A stretch of DNA of 64,000 nucleotides from Eucommia ulmoides (Eukaryota; Streptophyta; Magnoliopsida; Garryales; Eucommiaceae). The DNA is taken from NCBI GenBank assembly GCA_016647705.1, contig CM028326.1, forward strand, positions 1,984,001-2,048,000, given 5' to 3'. The notes under the pieces are model-generated. The model saw only the letters and a list, made by a program, of their open reading frames with translations. It was not told where the DNA came from and searched no databases. How positions within the stretch are numbered: position 1 is the stretch's first letter; the number at the start of each line of letters is the position of its first letter. Both the position numbers and the translations under genes were made by a program. Of this stretch, positions 7,831 through 20,509 are shown piece by piece.

Positions 7831-10300
7831 GTTTTTTAGACTTTGCACCCCTGAAATTTGATCATAATTTGCTCCTTATAATATAATTTGAACATGACAC
7901 TACAATTTCCGAATCATCCCTCTATAAGTTAATTTGTTTAAAATAGTTTAAAAGTTGTTTAGAAATTGTTTATATTCAAAATTTTAGTTTGTGAATTATT
8001 ATTTATGATAAGAAATGAAATTACTTATCATAAATAAATTTAATACAGTCATATCCGGCCATGGTAGTTTAAAAGTTGTATAGAAATCGTTTATATTGAA
8101 AATTTTGGTTTGTTAATTATTATTTATGATAAGAAAAAATCTAAAAAAAATGTTAAACAAAGTAGGGTGAATAAAAAAAATTAAATTAACACAGTCAAAT
8201 CCGACCTTGTATCAATATTTTTATTCAAATTCATTATTTTTTTGACGAATAAATAATTTGAGTACATAATCAATAATCAATCATTTTCGTATATAATTTT
8301 TTTTTTTATTACTTATACAAAATATAAAAACTTATAAAAATTTATAATTTTACAAATGAAATTATATAATTTCGATTATATAATTTTTTATTCAATTAAT
8401 TTTTTTTGAAATTATATATAATTTTATTTTCCAAAAAAAAATAAAAAATTATGTATTTATAGTTTCCCAAAAATAAAATAAAATTGGTATTTGATTTTGT
8501 CCTTCTCAAGGCCGGAATCAAATCCAGACAAGGCCGGAATCATAATTCAATTTTAAATTAAATTTTTAATCTTTTGAAAATAAAATTATATATAATTTCG
8601 AAATTTTTTAATTGCGGAATTCCAATTTTTTTTAATATTTTGAAAATAAAATTATATATAATTTTGAAGAATTTTAATTGTAAAATTTATTTAACATTTT
8701 CAAATTTCGAACTTGTAAAAAAAATTGAAATAAAAATATTTACAAAAATTATAATTTTTCTTAGATTTCAAATATAAATATATTAAACAATTTTACCAAA
8801 AATAAAATAAAATATCCTAGTAGAATACGACCCTGAGAGGGCCGGATTCAATTAGGGTTCTGGTGCCAACCGGATTCTAGGCATAAGATATTTACAATAA
8901 ATAGAATTCGGCCGGATTCAATTAGGGTTCCGGCGCCAACCGGATTGTATTTAGAATAAATAGAATTCGGCCGACCGGATTCTAGGCATAAGATATTTTT
9001 TTAAAGACAAAATAATTAAAAAATTTCTTTTTATAAATAATAACTATAAGATTTGCATAATTTATATATAATAATTTATGTTCTTATAAATTTATTTATA
9101 TTGCGTAAACTTAATAAAATTCAATCATTAAAGTACTAATCTTTGTAAACATATATATTAAATTTCTAAACTTTGTAAAATATATTCAATTTTATTGAAA
9201 AATATTGTTTAAAATAGGTTTAAAGTTGTTTCCAAATTGTTTATTAAGTGAATTTTGGTTTGTGAGTTATTATTTAAAAACAATTAAATTGTAAAAAATT
9301 TAGAAAATTATTGGGAGAAGGAAAAATAAAATGAAATTAACACGGTCATATCCGGCCCTGGTAGTTTTAAAGTTGTATAGAAATTGTTTATATTGAAAAT
9401 TTTGGTTTGTTAATTATTATTTATGATAAGAAATTTTTTTTTTTTAAAATGTTAAAAAAAGTTGGGTGAACCACAAAAATAAAATTAAATTAACACAAAA
9501 TTAAAATTAAATTTGGCTACATAATCAATAGTCAATGATTTTCATACATAATTTTTTTGTAGTATTTATACAAAATATAAAAACTTATAATTTTACAAAT
9601 CATAATGTATACAAACTTGTACAAAAAAATGTTAATAAAATTTTTAACAAAAATTATAATTTTTGTTAAATTTTAAATTGAAATCAAATTTTATGAGAAA
9701 AAAAAATCCTAATAGAATCTGGTCTTGGGAGGGCAGGATTAAATTAGGGTTTTGACCAGCCGGATTCTAGTTGTAATATTTTTTTTTTCGACAAAATAAT
9801 TAAAAATTTGTATCTTATAAATAGTAACTATAAAATGTTAATAATTTTTAAATATGTTCAATTATATTGGAAAACATTGTTTAAAATTGGGTAATTTTGG
9901 TTTGTGAGTTATTATTTAGAATAAACAAAATTGTAAAAAAAAAAAAAATAGAAAATTATTGGGAGAAGGAAAAAAATAAATTGAAATTAACATAGTGATA
10001 TCCGACACTGTTGGTTTAAAAGTTGTTTAGAAATTGTTTATATTGAAAAATTTGGTTTGTCAATTATTATTTATGATAAGAAAAAAATTATAAAACAAAA
10101 TGTTAAAAAACATCGGGTTAATGACAAAATAAAATAAAATTAACTCAGTGAAATTATTAAATTAGTAATATTTGTTAGATATATATTAAATTACTAAATT
10201 TATTTAGCTTCTTTTATTTATTAAAGTTGTTTTATTTTTAAAGTTTAATCTTGACGAACGTTGTCTAACATTGGAGTGGTAGTATTATAAAAGAACCAAA
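7831..10300. repeat. AT-rich field with about 150-bp interspersed subrepeats, left of the PMD gene
   Basis: A block reading 'agttgtttagaaattgttta', then 'ttttggtttgt(g/t)aatta' and 'ttatttatgataagaa', then 'taacacagtcatatccggcc' recurs near 7945, 8070, 9220, 9370 and 10010. GGCCGGAATC or GGCCGGATTC words occur at 8510, 8531, 8840 and 8910. A single arm of the MULE-type MITE family lies at 7835-7930. There is no coding region. Similar GGCCGG words flank the PMD gene on its other side. Confidence 0.65.
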
Positions 10301-10310
10301 TGGATTTATA

Positions 10311-10620
10311 TTGTACAATATGCCTCCTAAAGAGATAAAATCAGTTAATATCGACACGACGTTAGACAAGTTTGTAGATGCGATTGGGTCGAAGGTAGTT
10401 TTGGACGATGAAAATATACGTTTGAAATTTCAATGTCGATACCCATTGTATCAATGGCAGTCACATTGGATGACCATCTACATCAAGAATTCAAAACGAG
10501 ATAGACGTTTCAAGGAGGACGTTGACTAACCGATGCAGTTTGTGTACACAAACTAGGCATGACAAACGAAGATGTCCCCAAAGGCAACAACCCGTGGATG
10601 GAGTTGTGCTTCCACAATAG
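10311..10620 (+). pseudogene. Short coding fragment, possibly MuDR/PB1-like N-terminal domain
   Basis: An open stretch begins MPPKEIKSVNIDTTLDKFVD and continues VLDDENIRLKFQCRYPLYQW and MTIYIKN, followed by stops. The pattern of a short beta-rich domain ending in 'IYIKN..D' resembles the PB1-like N-terminal domain of MuDR-type transposases, but the match is weak. It lies 330 bp upstream of the PMD gene on the same strand and could be a first exon of the same unit. It is clearly decayed. Confidence 0.35.
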
Positions 10621-10639
10621 TTGAAGAGTAGAAATATTA

Positions 10640-10943
10640 CTTTTCTATAATTTATTATTATAATTTAGTTCGATGTCATTACCTTAAGTAATCTTTATTT
10701 TAATGTTATTATTATATTTTTGTTTATCACTAAATGTTATTATTATGACCTATTATTAAATTTTCAGTTACTATGAAAGATTTCTTTAATAGTACAACAG
10801 AAATACTACTTTTATTTAAGTTATTATTATAGTTTAGTTTAATGTCATTACCTTATGTAATCTTTATTTTAATGTTACTGTTATATTTTTTTTTATTGGT
10901 AAATGTTATTATTGTATACTTGTTACGATATTTTTCAGTTACT
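10640..10943. repeat. Tandem duplication of about 165 bp upstream of the PMD gene
   Basis: 'ttattattataatttagttc' to 'ttttcagttactatg' (about 10650-10785) is repeated at about 10815-10946. Both copies end in ttttcagttactATG, so the acceptor-like site and ATG context of the PMD gene are duplicated. Confidence 0.75.
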
Positions 10944-11786
10944 ATGGACGATACTGTTGCTGGACCCATTGATCGTAGACTATTGACAAATTAAGCAAAC
11001 CGTAGGACCTCTATTATTTGGTATTCGGAGGTACAAATTTCAAGTTATAATTTTAATTCATAAATATTACATCATATTTGTTATAATTAGAAAAGTTTGC
11101 TTTTATATTATATTTGGCAGAACAACATTTCCCCATTGAGGTATAGGTGAACGGAGTTAGCAAATTGGCGTGAGGCGTTGGACCCCAGGATAATTTATTA
11201 TTTACACATTGTGTGTTTTTACGGGATATATCGTCTCGGCAATAGGAAATTAGACCACGCCTTGATCACAGCATTAGTTGAGAGATGGAGACAGGAGACA
11301 CACATTCTATCTCCCAGGTGGGGAGTGCACGGTAACGTTGCAGGATGTGGGAATTTTATTGGGCCTCCTTATCGCGGGCCTTGCCGTGACCGACACAGAT
11401 AATAATTACAAGCTTAGTAGCTGACAAGATATGTGCGAGGATATCCTTGGAGTGACGCCTTCAGTAACAGAAATCAAAGATAATGGGCTGAAGATGAAGT
11501 GGATATTGGAGACCTTTAGCCAATTACTAGTTAATGCTGACGATTAGATGATCAAGCAGTATGCTCGGGTGTATATACTCCACATGATTGGAGGAGAATT
11601 ATTCCCCGAAAAATCATCCACAACTGTGAAGCTTATGTACTTGCCCTTACTGGAAGACTTCGATTCGATTGGAACTTACAGTTGGGGCGCTGCTTGTCTA
11701 GCAGTATTGTATAGAGAGTTGTGTCGAGCTACTAGGCCGTTGACAAACTAGATTGCAGGATGTTTAATCTTATTGTAGGTTCTTTA

Positions 11787-11840
<54 letters not shown>

Positions 11841-12849
11841 ATGGGCACATTATATTAAAACGTTGACTGTATATATTTGTTTTTGGGTATTCATAGATTT
11901 GCACATGGGAGCGTGTACCTATAATTAGACCACACAAATTGTAGTTAACGATGGATGGTGACAACGTAATTGATCTCAGTGAAATAGTGCTCCTACGCGG
12001 TCCTTACGGATGCCGATGGATGTCACAAATGACTCTTGATAGGACAACTGTCCATGTCTTAGCTACGTACCGAGATCAGCTTGACTATATCGAACTTGAT
12101 GAGGTGCATTAATTTACGGCTAATCTACTTAAGTTACAATTATTAGTCATTATTGTGTGATTGACATTTTTTATTTGTATGTCGCAATTTGTATGGTCAC
12201 CTTACACAGACGATGTCATCGCCTCTTTGCCCTAGTACTGCCTTATTAGCACTGCTAGTTGGAGGAGTGCTTATCCATTAATATGTTTTGACATAGTGGA
12301 ATGGCATCGACTAAATCGCGTCTTGCAACAATTTGGATTTCGACAGTCTATTCCGATTGACCCTTCAGAGGATGATAGGCTTTACAAGATTGATCGTCAG
12401 GGTTGATCGAATCTCAATTGGGCAAAATTTCACAGTTCCTATATTGACGCGTGGAACAACAGGTTTGCCACTATTGTTACAAGGGAGCCTACAATCAGGC
12501 CGATGGCGTGTGACAATCCTTATTACATATGGTATCGACGTGTCACCCGCATGTTTGTTGGTAATCCATTGCGGCGCCTGGACCAAGGGTATCGTAGAGT
12601 AGCGGTTATGGCACGCATACTAGTAAACTAGAATATTTATTACTATATCGTTGTTGTCATTTTTCATTTATAATGTAACTGTATTTATGGATATTGTTTA
12701 ATTTAGGATCAGGTGATGCTCCAAATACAAGAAGAACTTGGCGATTATATACATAGTGGAAGAGTACAACCTGTGGATATTCCTCGAATGCAAAATATGC
12801 TATACACTTGTAACTCAACAATTAGATATTATAATCGTGAGGAGACGAG
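10944..12849 (+). pseudogene. Plant mobile domain (PMD, MAIN-like) gene, 5' part
   Basis: Successive segments match the PMD protein family (relatives of Arabidopsis MAIN/MAIL1, nuclear proteins linked to transcription and silencing, with many transposon-borne relatives). In order: MDDTVAGPIDRRLLTN at 10944; YYLHIVCFYGIYRLGNRKLD with HALITALVERWRQETH at 11190-11300; QYARVYILHMIGGELFPEKS then YLPLLEDFDSIGTYSWGAAC and LAVLYRELCRAT at 11554-11740; PYGCRWMSQMT near 12010; CLISTASWRSAYPLICFDIV with EWHRLNRVLQQFGFRQSIP at 12238-12360; YYIWYRRVTRMF near 12525. Stops at 10992 and 11545 and frame changes show it is not intact. Introns separate several segments. The coding sense runs to the insertion at 12850 and resumes at 21740. 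Confidence 0.75.
11789..11835. repeat. (AC)n microsatellite
   Basis: About 23 AC units in a probable intron of the PMD gene. Confidence 0.95.
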
Positions 12850-14820
12850 TGTAGACACAACATTTTGACCCTCCCGTAAAAAGAAATAAAAAAAAAAGAA
12901 ATAAAAAGAAAAATGAAATAAAAGAAAAAAAGTGTGAAATTAAAAAAAAAAAGTGGGTGAAATTAAAAGAAATAAAAATGAGGGGTTTAAATTGAAATTT
13001 GGAAAAATGGATGGGGCCCTTTGGGTCCAAAATCGAGAAAGAGAGAGAGAGAGGAGAGAGACTGAAAGAGAGAGAGAAGGGCAGGCGCGGGGCCCGCCTG
13101 CCCGCCGGCTGCCGGCGTATAGTGACCAGAGAGAGAGAGAGAGGCCCACCATGTCAGCCGAAAAATAAAATAAAATTCCAACCTCTCATCCCTCGCCACG
13201 TGTCGCCAACTTCACAGGGCGCGTGAATGCACGTTCCCGCAACCCTAGAAGCCCTTTTTTTTTTTTTTTGTATTTTTCCAATTTTACCCTTTCCCAGTCC
13301 AATTTGGACCAAGCTATGGCGGCCAGACCTGTTTTTAAGGTTTCCTAAAGTGTTTTTCCACCCCTATAAATAGGACCCTCCTCCTCCCACTTGATTCATT
13401 CAAAACTTGAGAGAAAAATCCCTAAAGAGTGATTTTCAGCGTTAACACTTTTGGGAAATTGTCCGCGTGAGAGAAAAAGCCCGAGCGTCAGATTTTTGGC
13501 CCAAAATAAGTATGTTTTCCTGATTTTTTTTTCAGCCTTTATTTATTTTGCAAGTTTATTTATTTAAATTCCTGTTTGTGATTTATGAAAAAAAAAAAAA
13601 AAAAGATAAGTCGTCCGATGATCCGATGAAACGCCGGGGCGGGTTTTCCTTAAGCCCGAACATTAGGTGAAGGATATTTTATTATTTATGTTATTGCATT
13701 TTTTTTTCTATTTTCTGCATTTTATTTATTTTTTATTATTCTTATAAAAAAATATTAAAAATAAAATAAAATCTTTTATTGGTAGAAATTAATCCTTACG
13801 AATCCTAAATTAAATCCACTGATTTGAGATCGTGGGAGAGTTTTTCTTGGCCCCGTTTTCATTTCTCAACCCGAGTGGAATTTAGAAACGGATAGATTTA
13901 AGAAATCTTTTCCCTCGATAAAATTTTTGTGGGTTTTCATTTAAGATTCGGAAATGTTAATTTCACCTAAATTGTTTCCACAAACTTACCTCAATTCTCA
14001 TACCCATAGAATTTGAGGGAATTTCAAATCGAGACTTCTTTAAATTAATCAGGCAAACTTTAAATAAATATTTTGACATCCATCTAGCACATTTACTTTT
14101 TGTATCATTTAGATAACAGGTTTATGACACATTTTTACCACTTACACTTTTTATACATATAGTCTTTATTTTATTTTATTTTTTCGTGTTACTTCTTCAC
14201 AAAAAAAAAAAAAAAAAATCATTTAAATGTTAGTTTTGCATTCATATTTTCAAATCTTTTAGTTTTGCCTACTTAAATTAAAGAAGTCTCTTGGAAACAT
14301 ACACAAAATCCCTCGAGGACCATCCTTATCGAATCTTTAATATTTGATAAGAGGTTATACCGGGGGAACATACCAAAAAATCCAAAAAAAAACTTGTCAC
14401 ACCTTATTTGTAAAAATACCAAATAGATTTTATAAGAATGAAATGATTTCAAAATAAAATAAAACATTCGGACTAAACTAATTGGACTTAATTGGACATA
14501 AGGTACCATTTTTGGACGGGCGTCTTGGGGTGCCTAACACCTTCCCCGAGCGTAACCGACCCCCGAGCCTTTAAATGAATCTTTGGTTTGACCGTATTTT
14601 TGGAGTTAATTTTTACTTAGGCCTTTTAAATTGTTTTTTGAAAATTCGGTTACCTAGCACACCATATAAATCCAATGTTAGGTAGCGACTCCTTATTTTT
14701 TAAAGACGGCCTAAGTATATTTTTTGAGAAAATCGACGATTTAACAAACCCCTCTCTTCTTAAGCTTATTATTTATTATTTGTTATTTTTTTTTCCTTTT
14801 TGGAAAAACGGGGCGCGTCA
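12850..14820 (+). repeat. 5' LTR of the Ogre-like element
   Basis: 1,971 bp, TG...CA. It contains a GA-rich stretch near 13040-13140, a TATA box, and the same sequence order as 19679-21739. The 'gagagagaga' tract length differs between the two LTRs. Confidence 0.9.
13365..13372 (+). promoter_or_regulatory. TATA box of 5' LTR
   Basis: TATAAATA in 'cccctataaataggaccc', followed within about 35 bp by a likely transcription start region. The same site is at 20255-20262 in the 3' LTR. Confidence 0.6.
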
Positions 14821-14821
14821 G

Positions 14822-14842
14822 CTGGCGACTCCGCTGGGGATT
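14822..14842 (+). other. Primer binding site of the Ogre-like element
   Basis: CTGGCGACTCCGCTGGGGA lies directly after the 5' LTR, where minus-strand DNA synthesis is primed. The TGGCGACTC... type of site, complementary to a tRNA 3' end (tRNA-Arg in described Ogre elements), is typical for this lineage. Confidence 0.7.
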
Positions 14843-15399
14843 GTTTGAAAGTCAAGCCTAATATGTCCAAATGAGTCCATGTATTCCATGTCCGAATGTT
14901 ATATTTTATTTTTGTTATTTTTTCCTTCTATTTTTGCAAATGAGTTGTGATGTTCGTTTCCTTTTTTCTTTTTATTATTTCCTCTCGGGCTCTTGTATTG
15001 TTGTAAACCCTCCAACACAAGTACGGTGGTCTTGTATCCATATTATCCCCACAGGATTTTATGAATACAAGATGTGGAAGGAGGTTTCATACTTGATGGA
15101 TTGATGTTGTCTTAGGAAGCCTTAAAAACCAAACGAGATCAAAGTTTTCAATACCGACTAAGTAACGAAAGAATTTTCACAAATATTTATCTGTTTTGAT
15201 CGATCATTATCGGAATTGAAAACTTTGAACTCGAATGGATTTTAAGGCTACCTAAGACCCATGTAAACTAATAAATGGGCTTGTTGTTAGAACATAACAG
15301 AACAGGACGTGACAGGAAAATTGGTCTCAGAAAAGCAATTCCAGTTCCCCCATCCGAAGTCCGATCTTTACTCGCAGCCGGGCCCAGACTCACTCTAGG

Positions 15400-17260
15400 A
15401 TGACATCAGAAAGTAATCATGAATCTTCCCATGCGGCCCAGATAGCTCGTATGCAGGAAACCATTAACATACTGAGGGAAATGATCGACGAACTTAGCTG
15501 GTCTCAAGAGGCGCCTGTTCCCCTATCTAGTGGAACTCCTGTGACTGAATCACCAAATGGAAACCCTCCAAGTGTCGAGATGGAGAACTCCGTGCCGAAT
15601 CCGAACTATGCCGGCCCAAACTTCGCGGGATCAGTCTACTATGGACCCTCAATCTTTCGCCCACGGAGCACCAGTATACCCCAGCTAGGGGCATATCTAT
15701 CAGGCTCCACCCGAAGGTTCGGCCCCTCCCGCAGCCCAGATCTTCATCTACCCGAAAATGGTCGTTGCTCCACCGAATGATCCGAATGCTAATCGACCGG
15801 CCCCGGCCATTGAAACCGCAAACAGAAGTGAAGATGGATCCCCTCCAGCCTGGGTTCTGAAAATGGAAGAATTGGAGAAAACCATAGAAGAACTAAAAAT
15901 GGAGAATCCATCCAGAAAAGCGGCGTACAAAGAGTTGTCGGCACTACCCCGGGTGGTGTATCAAGAAAACTTCGTAGTTCCGGAGTTCACGAAATATGAC
16001 GGAACTGGCCCCCCAGAATGGCATATAGTATTTACAAGGAGGAGTTGGGAGTTCATGCTAGGAACGAAGACCTTTGCCTGAAGATGTTCCGACGATCGTT
16101 GAAAGGATCGGCTCTTAGCTGGTACATGACCTTAGACCTGACGCAGATTAAGACATTCGGAGATCTAGTAGAGGCCTTCTGTAAATAGTATGTGTAAAAT
16201 AAATATGCCGCACCGGACCGTAATACCCTCTACCAGATACTGAAGAGAAAAGATGAAAGCTTCCGAATGTATACTGCCCGCTGGAGGGAAGAAGCTGCCA
16301 AAGTTGTCCCTAGGCTGAGCGAGGTGGCTCAGTTGGAGATATTCAAGTCAATCCAGACGCCACCGTTCTATCGAGATCTATCGAGCATAGTAGTGACTTC
16401 CTTCGGTGATATGATCAAGCAAACCGAAGTGACAGAAGAAGGAATAAGGAACGGAAAGATTGAAGGGGCCTTGTCTAACCTAACAAAGAGGTTAGCCCCG
16501 CTAAAGAAAAGAGAAGATGAGGTAGATGTCATTGTTTCCCCCCAACAAACCCTCCACCAAAACAATCCCCAAGCTTCCTATCCCCAAAACTTCCCGAACC
16601 ACAATAACCAATATCACAACTATTCTCCTCAAAATCGCCAAAACCAACATTACCCCCGGAACCAACCCTATTCCCAAAGCTATCCCTGCTACTACCAAAA
16701 CGCACCTCTACCTTACCAAAACCACACTTCACAATATTATCCCCAAGCCTACCAAACACCCTCATATCAACGAAATCAAAATCTACCACCTCAAATTCTT
16801 AACCACACCTTAAAGCCAAGAACCCAATACCACCAAGGCTTTCTACCTCGTGCTACTGGGGGAAACTTTCAAAACGATGACAAGGAGCTGCTAGACCTTC
16901 TGGTCTCAATCACCAAGTTGTACCGAAGTTGTTTGAAGTAGGGGATGCTGACACCCCTTCCATCATACAAACTTAAGCTTGGGAGTAAAGCAGCTTCTTT
17001 GAATACTTTCTGTGAGTATCACTCGGGAACCAGAGGACATGCGACCGAGCAATGCTTTCAGCTAAAGAACAAGATCCTGGAGTTCATACGGATAGGAGCC
17101 ATCACGTTTCCTAAAAAACCTGAGGCCGGTACGCCAAACTGTCAACAAAATCCGCTACCTGAGCATACCTTCAAGGAATGGGGAAGTCAATCTTTACCAA
17201 AATATTGGTGGAGATGGGAGCGGGTCATGTGCCTGAGGCTCGATTTGAAAAATCTAAATG
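15400..17260 (+). pseudogene. Gag-like region of the Ogre-like element
   Basis: It begins MTSESNHESSHAAQIARMQE. Landmarks follow: NFVVPEFTKYDGTGPPEWH, SLKGSALSWYM, LYQILKRKDESFRMYTARWR, a long Asn/Gln/Pro/Tyr-rich stretch (about 16540-16830), and a zinc-knuckle-like segment CEYHSGTRGHATEQCFQLKN near 17010-17070. This order matches Tat-lineage gag proteins, which form the particle shell. The region is broken in several places. Confidence 0.8.
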
Positions 17261-19064
17261 CTGTAAAACCGGAGTTCTTGTTTATTTTCAATTTGCTAGG
17301 TGTTTTCGATAAAATTGGGAAATCTTCACGTACTCACCTTTCCATCCCGTTGGTCTTTTGGATGGAAAATGATTTGCTTTGCAATGGCTTTTAAATTTCA
17401 ATAAATGCAATATTGTTTTATCTAAAATTGTGGTATAATGTTTGAATATTACTCTTTTAGGTACCCAAAATTGCCTGCATATGTTGTATGTGATGTGACT
17501 AAGCAAGGATGCAAGTATATGATTTCAATACAGAGTTAGACCATGATCCAATGGGAATAGCAACAAAGAAAGGTTCTGTTCAGTCAAATGATGGTGAGAT
17601 CCAAAAGGCCCCCTGACCAAATCCGACAGCAATTCCAGAGTACCGGAGGATTAGAAAATCAAGATTGGCTTCCATTTCCCTAATGATTTCTTGATATATC
17701 GTTGCAAGCTGATCAAGCCGTCTCCGGTGGTCCTTTAATGATTTGATAAAACTAGGCGTAAAGATCTTGGTTTGCCTGCTGTCTGAGTTACCCAATGGCA
17801 AAAAGAGAACACAATTATCTCAGGCCAATGATCCCAATAAAGAAACTCTCAAATGTTGCAAGAAGATCTCAATTCGCAAAGAAGATCAAGTTCATTGACA
17901 AGCTCGGTTGCCCCTGAACCATTGTAAGTTCGATCATCTATTTTTTATTTTTTATTTTTTATTTTTTAAAAAAAAAAAAGGAGCAAAAAAAAAAAAAAAA
18001 AGAAGAAGAAGAAGAAAAAAAATGGGTATCCGAGCAAGAAGCGTTGCTGCAAATGTGGAAGAGAAAAGAAAGATGATAAACTGTTTTGTTCAAGTTTTTC
18101 GCCTCGGTCCAAATTGGCGGGCAAACAACATTTTTCGGGATCAGAACTTGATGGATTTGAATGGAATCAGAATTTGTGAAAAGAAACATTGGTCGTGGTT
18201 TGAAAATGTATTAGAACCGTATTCCGCTGCAATCCGACTCAAGATCTCACAGAAAATCATATCAGGCATTGAAGGTACTCGATTTAGTAATTTTCGACAT
18301 TTGCCCATTTTTTTGGACTAAATCAATTTTGCAGGACTTGAGAAAACACAAAGCAAGTAGGAGTATTAAAACCTCAAGCATCGAATCACCTAGAAATTTG
18401 AAAAGACAAGAATCGAATCGAGCAAGCTAAATAGACCTTGATAAAGCATGTTGGACCCTCCCATGAGTTGAAAAGTGAAATATCGGAAGTAAAAAAACAA
18501 AAAAAAAAACAAAAACAAAGTCTCATTGAATCACCCTTAGGCATGTCGGATCCTGAGTTGGAAAGAAAAGCTTGTAAAATCAAATAGAAGAATATATCGA
18601 TATCGCTCCGATCCAAGCACCATCAGTCGAAGTGATTACGGCCGAAAGGGGGGAACGGAATTGCGAGTCGTCAAAGGTAACAAGTTTTTCAGACTAAATT
18701 TTTATGTTTGTCCAGTTACAGGGATCTCAAAGGGACTAGAAGTATGGATTTCCCTATCACTAGGACTTCTTACCTTCCAACTCGAGTTGGAGACTCTTAT
18801 TGCTGAAAACTCAGAAATTCTAAATGAGCATTTAGGTATGCGTTTTTCCCTAAAAGGGGCATCTAGTGAACTACGCTAAACCTGATCCTCGGCGTAATAC
18901 TAAGGTACGTAGGCAACCTGTAAATGTTCGGTCATCCGATAGTCGGCCCCAACCAAAGGCTGGGGCACATTTTATATCTTTGCTCTCTCATTTTTGCCCA
19001 GCTACAAGCTGGGGCATATTTTATATCTTTTGTCCCCAGCCGAGTGGTTTGGGGCTTGAGTTAT
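17261..19064 (+). other. Non-coding interior of the Ogre-like element
   Basis: No pol domain could be read in any frame. The stretch holds A/T homopolymers near 17940-18020 and, at 18880-18970, the phrase 'gatcctcggcgtaatac' followed by 'ctaaggtacgtaggcaacc', a type of sequence found near the 3' end of Ogre-like elements. It probably serves as a long 3' untranslated region. Confidence 0.6.
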
Positions 19065-19565
19065 TTTTAGATTACTCTAAACGATCCTATAAACGAACAC
19101 TTGTTCGTCATGAGTATCATCATGAGTCTCTATTTTTCCATTACTCTAAACGACCCTCTAAACGGACAATTGTTCGTCATGAGTATCGTCATAAGTCATT
19201 CTTTATTTACTCTAAATGGATACTTGTTCATCATGAGTATCGTCATGAGTCTCTTTTTATTTACTCTAAACGATCATCTAAACGGACATTTGTTCATAAT
19301 GAGTATCTTTTTATTACTCTAAACGATCCTCTAAACGGAAACTCATTCGTCATGAGTATCGCCATAAGTCTTTTTTTTTATTTTCTCTAAAACGATCCTC
19401 TAAACGGGCACTCGTTCATCATGAGTCTTTTTTTATTTTCTCTAAACGATCCTCTAAATGGACAAATGTTCGTCATGAGTATCGTCATGAGTTTCTTTTC
19501 CTGTCACTCTAAACGATCCCCTAAACGGACACTTGTTCATCATGAGTATCGTCATGAGTCATTCT
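19065..19565 (+). repeat. Tandem array, about 63-bp unit, in the 3' region of the Ogre-like element
   Basis: About eight units of 'actctaaacgatcctctaa', 'acggacacttgttcgtcat' and 'gagtatcgtcatgagtc', starting near 19074, 19143, 19207, 19262, 19316, 19386, 19440 and 19506. Unit lengths vary between 54 and 70 bp. Tandem arrays in the 3' untranslated region are a known habit of Tat-lineage elements. Confidence 0.9.
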
Positions 19566-19678
19566 TATTTTACTTGTTCTATTGCCAAAAATTCATTTTT
19601 GAAAAATGGGACGATCAAAATGACGTGGTCTTTTGTCTTTGTCAAGCAAGTGAGACTCGCATGACAAAGAGGGGCAAC

Positions 19679-19920
19679 TGTAGACATGACATTTTGACTG
19701 TCCCGCAAAAAGAAATAAAAAAAATAGAAAGAAAAAAGAAATAAAAAAAAAAAAGGTGTGAAATTGAAGAAAAAAAAAAAAATAGTTGAAATTAAAAGAA
19801 GTAAAAATGAGGGCTTTAAATTAAAATTTGGAAAAATGGATGGGGCCCTTTGGGTCCAAAATCGAGAAAGAGAGAGAGAGAGAGAGAGAGGGGGAGAAAG
19901 AGAAATCGGAGAAGAGAGAT

Positions 19921-19953
<33 letters not shown>

Positions 19954-20478
19954 GGCAGGGGCGGGGCCCGCCTGCCCCCCAGTTGCCGGCGTATAGTGAC
20001 CAAAGAGAGAGAGAGAGTGGCAGGGGGACCACACCATGTCAGCCGAACAAAAAAAAAACAAAGAAAATTCAAACCTCTCATCCTTTGCCATTTGCACCGA
20101 CTTCACAGGGCAGGTGAATGCACTCGCCCGCAATCCTAGAAGCCTTTTTTTTTTTTTTGTATTTTTCCAATTTTACCCTTTCCCAGTCCAATTTGGACTG
20201 GGCTTTGGCGGCCAGGCCTATTTTTTAGGTTTCCTAAAGTGTTTTTCCACCCCCTATAAATAGGACCCTCTTCCTCCCACTTGATTCATTCAAAAATTGA
20301 GAGAAAAATCCTTAAAGAGCGATTTTCAGCGTAAATACTTTCGGGAAACTGTTCGCGTGAGAGAAAAAGCCCGAGCGTCAGATTTTTGGCCCAGAACAGG
20401 TATGTTTTCCTGATTTTTTTCTGCCTTTATTTATTTTGCAAGTTTATTTATTTAAATTCCTATTTGTGATTCATGAAA

Positions 20479-20509
<31 letters not shown>

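Noticed and set aside
12953-13226. Open frames rich in Arg-Glu and, on the other strand, Ser-Leu
   Set aside because: They come from the GA/CT-rich tract of the LTR; the same happens at 19565-20139 in the other LTR.
18001-18321. A possible basic protein starting with poly-Lys and Arg
   Set aside because: The start is an A/AAG-rich low-complexity run and the rest has no recognisable domain or codon pattern.
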